DNA from: Reichenbachiella carrageenanivorans
GTDB taxonomy: Bacteria > Bacteroidota > Bacteroidia > Cytophagales > Cyclobacteriaceae
DNA length: 64,000 bases
Reading direction: 5' to 3'
Assembly: GCF_025639805.1 (NCBI RefSeq)
Contig: NZ_CP106735.1
Span: 994,001-1,058,000 of the forward strand
Shown here: positions 61,815 through 64,000 of the stretch, piece after piece
Numbering within the stretch: position 1 is the first letter of the stretch
Layout: every line of letters starts with the position of its first letter
Notes under the pieces: generated by a model
Databases searched by the model: none
What the model saw: the letters and a program-made list of their open reading frames with translations, nothing else
What the model was told of the DNA's origin: nothing
Made by a program: the position numbers and the translations under genes

Positions 61815-62816
61815 TTAGTTACTGTCAAACAAATGTGTCAACACTGATTTGGTCTGCTCTGGTTCCAATCTTGGCCCAAACTGCGAAACTACTTTTGAAG
61901 ACGCCAAGCTAGCGATCTTGCCTGCTTCAGCATACGAATGACCATTGGTGATGCCAAACATAAAAGCTCCCGCATACATGTCTCCGGCACCATTGGTATC
62001 TATAGCATCTACCTGATATGGTTCTATGTCTATAAAAGTGTCTCCATCAAAAATCATCGCACCATTTTTGCCAAGCGTAATCACAAACCGATCAGCTATT
62101 TTTTTCAATTCTTCTCTGGCTTCTTTCAAATTGTCTTTTTCAGTATAAAGCATGGCTTCCTCTTCGTTGCAAAACAAAAGATCTACTCCATTGCCTACTA
62201 CTTCCGCCATTTCATTTCTAAAAAACTTGACCATACTAGGGTCAGAAAATGAAAGGGCCACTTTTACGCCATTGGCTCTAGCCACTTCCATGCCCTTGAG
62301 CATGGCCGCTCTCCCAGATGGAGAAGGCACCAAATAGCCCTCAGAATAAATGTATTTCGACGCCTTGATTGCTTCTTCGTCAATTTCGGCTACAGAAAAG
62401 TCAGACGTAATCCCCAAAAAGGTATTCATCGTACGTTCGGCATCAGCAGTCACCATCACCAGACATTTGCCCGTGATTCCTTCGGGTGCGGTGGCTGGCG
62501 TCAGCTTGGTGTCCACTTGGTTTGCAGCCAAATCCTTCAAATAGAACTGACCAAATTCGTCATTAGACACCTTACAAGAGTAGTAGCATTTGGCTCCCAG
62601 TTGGCTCGCCGCTACCACGGTATTGGCCGCAGAGCCTCCGCCTTTCATCATATTTTCGTCGATATCTATAGCACTGATCAACTCTTTTTGGCGATCCTCT
62701 TCTACCAAAGTCATCAACCCTTTTTCTACCTGATAATCAGATAAAAACTTATCATCGACCTCAAAGACCAAATCTACCAAGGCATTGCCTATGCCATACA
62801 CATCGTACTTCTTCAT
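61815..62816 (-). CDS. PfkB family carbohydrate kinase (adenosine kinase-like)
   Basis: A 333-residue ribokinase-fold enzyme. The N-terminal MKKYDVYGIGNALVDLVFEV and the anionic/ATP motif DAIDTNGAGDMYAGAFMFG (Asp is the catalytic base) are PfkB signatures. GGGSAANTVVAASQLGA is the substrate glycine motif. Comparison by eye favours the adenosine kinase/sugar kinase branch found across Bacteroidota ('adenosine kinase'), but specificity is not proven. It heads a two-gene operon with the OsmC gene. Confidence 0.88.
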   Translation of the reverse strand: MKKYDVYGIGNALVDLVFEVDDKFLSDYQVEKGLMTLVEEDRQKELISAIDIDENMMKGGGSAANTVVAASQLGAKCYYSCKVSNDEFGQFYLKDLAANQVDTKLTPATAPEGITGKCLVMVTADAERTMNTFLGITSDFSVAEIDEEAIKASKYIYSEGYLVPSPSGRAAMLKGMEVARANGVKVALSFSDPSMVKFFRNEMAEVVGNGVDLLFCNEEEAMLYTEKDNLKEAREELKKIADRFVITLGKNGAMIFDGDTFIDIEPYQVDAIDTNGAGDMYAGAFMFGITNGHSYAEAGKIASLASSKVVSQFGPRLEPEQTKSVLTHLFDSN

Positions 62817-62980
62817 ATTTTACTTATTTTTTTAATTACAAGTCGGTTTTGCTTGGCGCAAAGAGAATGAATTTTAGTCTATTGAGACTTATAGTTGTGT
62901 CAAAAATCCAACATCATGCGAGGTACTCATACAGCATAGTTTGAAAAGCGTGAAGCCAGAAGACAAAAGTCAGTAGAATT

Positions 62981-63001
62981 CTGACTCCTGACTTCCGACT
63001 C
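62981..63001. repeat. Three tandem heptamers (CYGACTY)
   Basis: CTGACTC, CTGACTT and CCGACTC occur in tandem (62981-63001), and AGTCAG-N7-CTGACT (about 62969-62987) forms an inverted repeat beside them. Degenerate heptamers of this type are common intergenic repeats in some bacteria. It lies between the PfkB kinase and asnS genes. Confidence 0.45.
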
Positions 63002-63089
63002 CGAATTAATTGCACAGGAACTTAAAATACTTTTTTTTTGCGCTCTGCCTTCATTATCAGGCAATTATTGAATCAAAAATCAGAGAAAC

Positions 63090-64000
63090 GTGAGCACGGA
63101 AAGACAAACCAAAGTATTAGAGGTTTTAAAATCAGCAGAAGTAGGCAACAGCCTGCTCGTGAAAGGATGGGTAAGAACCAAACGACAAAACAAAAATGTA
63201 GCGTTCATAGCGCTCAATGACGGTTCGACGATCAATAATTTGCAATTGGTAGCAGACCCAAGTCTCATTACAGAAGACGTATTGAAGAAGGTAACCACGG
63301 GTGCTTGTGTAGCTGCCCAAGGCGAAATCGTAGCCTCTCAAGGCTCTGGTCAATCTGTAGAGATGCACGTAAAATCACTCGAAGTACTGGGAGAAGCCGA
63401 CCCTGAAAAATATCCACTACAACCTAAAAAGCATTCTTTAGAATTTCTCAGAGAGATCGCCTACTTACGTCCACGTACCAACACGTTTGGAGCAGTGTAC
63501 CGTATTCGCCATGCCATGATTTTTGCCGTGCACAAATTCTTCAACGAGAAAGGATTTTTGAACATCCATACACCTGTCATCACGGCATCGGATGCGGAGG
63601 GAGCTGGTGAGACATTCAGAGTGACTACGCTCGACATGGACAACCTGCCCAAAACCGAAGATGGTGCAATCGACTACAAAGAAGACTTTTTCGGCAAAGA
63701 AACTAACCTGACCGTATCTGGTCAGCTAGAAGGCGAATTGGCAGCCATGGCACTAGGACAGATCTATACCTTCGGCCCCACGTTTAGAGCCGAAAACTCA
63801 AATACCACTCGCCACTTGGCGGAGTTTTGGATGATCGAACCAGAGATGGCTTTTTTCGATGCCGACGACAATGCGGATCTAGCCGAGGAAATGCTCCAAT
63901 ACTTGGTGCAATATGCGCTAGATAACTGTGGCGATGACCTACAGTTTTTGCACGACCGTGAGGTAGAAGAAAACAAAAACAAGAAAGAAACTGAACGCCC
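63090..64000 (+). CDS. asnS: Asparaginyl-tRNA synthetase (3' end outside window)
   Basis: The frame opens at GTG 63090 ([15 protein letters not shown]) just after an in-frame stop and is still open at the right edge, about 303 codons in. The N-terminal OB anticodon-binding fold includes [20 protein letters not shown] and [13 protein letters not shown]. The class II core follows, with motif 1 ([20 protein letters not shown]) and motif 2 ([20 protein letters not shown]). The pattern [20 protein letters not shown] identifies AsnRS rather than AspRS. The C-terminal catalytic part lies outside the window. Confidence 0.95.
   Translation, partial: MSTERQTKVLEVLKSAEVGNSLLVKGWVRTKRQNKNVAFIALNDGSTINNLQLVADPSLITEDVLKKVTTGACVAAQGEIVASQGSGQSVEMHVKSLEVLGEADPEKYPLQPKKHSLEFLREIAYLRPRTNTFGAVYRIRHAMIFAVHKFFNEKGFLNIHTPVITASDAEGAGETFRVTTLDMDNLPKTEDGAIDYKEDFFGKETNLTVSGQLEGELAAMALGQIYTFGPTFRAENSNTTRHLAEFWMIEPEMAFFDADDNADLAEEMLQYLVQYALDNCGDDLQFLHDREVEENKNKKETER

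Noticed and set aside
1..64000. Any CRISPR array, insertion sequence, prophage, tRNA or rRNA
   Set aside because: No regularly spaced repeats, transposase motifs, terminal inverted repeats with target duplications, tRNA cloverleafs or rRNA-like stretches were found on reading. A dedicated tRNA scan would settle small RNA genes.

Overview
The window looks like chromosomal core DNA of a gliding Bacteroidota bacterium, most likely order Cytophagales (order level is inference). The evidence is: gliding genes gldB, gldD and gldE; a protein with a type IX secretion (T9SS) C-terminal sorting domain; a DnaJ with only two CxxCxGxG motifs; a Rho with a long charged insert; TAnnTTTG promoter boxes instead of TATAAT; almost no Shine-Dalgarno sequences; and several TTG/GTG starts. 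No rRNA, tRNA, CRISPR array, insertion sequence or prophage was seen.

Layout. 1-9.6 kb: the start of a probable outer-membrane protein, an S41 protease, a BASS-type transporter, hemB, a retropepsin-like/PDZ protease and the fused B12-dependent mutase IcmF. 9.6-16.5 kb: an EamA exporter, a MetR-like LysR regulator with a perfect 19-bp palindrome, a DPP-IV peptidase with yjbQ, and a T9SS-exported repeat protein. 16.7-28.9 kb: polA, an M42 peptidase with hpt, adk, obg, grpE-dnaJ and a NatAB-type ABC exporter. 28.9-34.6 kb: an OmpL47-type protein, a secreted TPR-CHAT protein and a free-standing HNH nuclease. 34.6-49.5 kb: DUF4286, serS-GNAT, rho, a zinc-ribbon membrane protein, the minus-strand run mutY-ssb-gldE-gldD-recG, then HU, a 29-residue COX24/bS22-like protein, RNase G and gldB. 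49.5-59.5 kb: a glycosyltransferase, then a four-gene run encoding a C2-domain protein, a 1334-residue secreted TPR-CHAT protein, a PD40-OmpA protein and a 742-residue secreted protein of unknown function. 59.6-64 kb: an outer-membrane/lipoprotein pair, OsmC with a PfkB kinase, and the start of asnS.

How the genes fit together. Most are housekeeping genes for nucleotide metabolism, replication and repair, proteostasis, RNA decay and aminoacylation. The accessory theme is the cell envelope: T9SS/gliding parts, several exported proteases and two exported caspase-like CHAT proteins with intact His/Cys dyads. The best candidate for an undescribed system is the four-gene run at 50771-59505. It combines a putative Ca2+-sensing C2 protein, an exported TPR-CHAT protease, a peptidoglycan-anchoring OmpA protein with a PorE-like domain order, and an orphan partner. 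Its function is unknown and the system reading is inference from gene order and domains.
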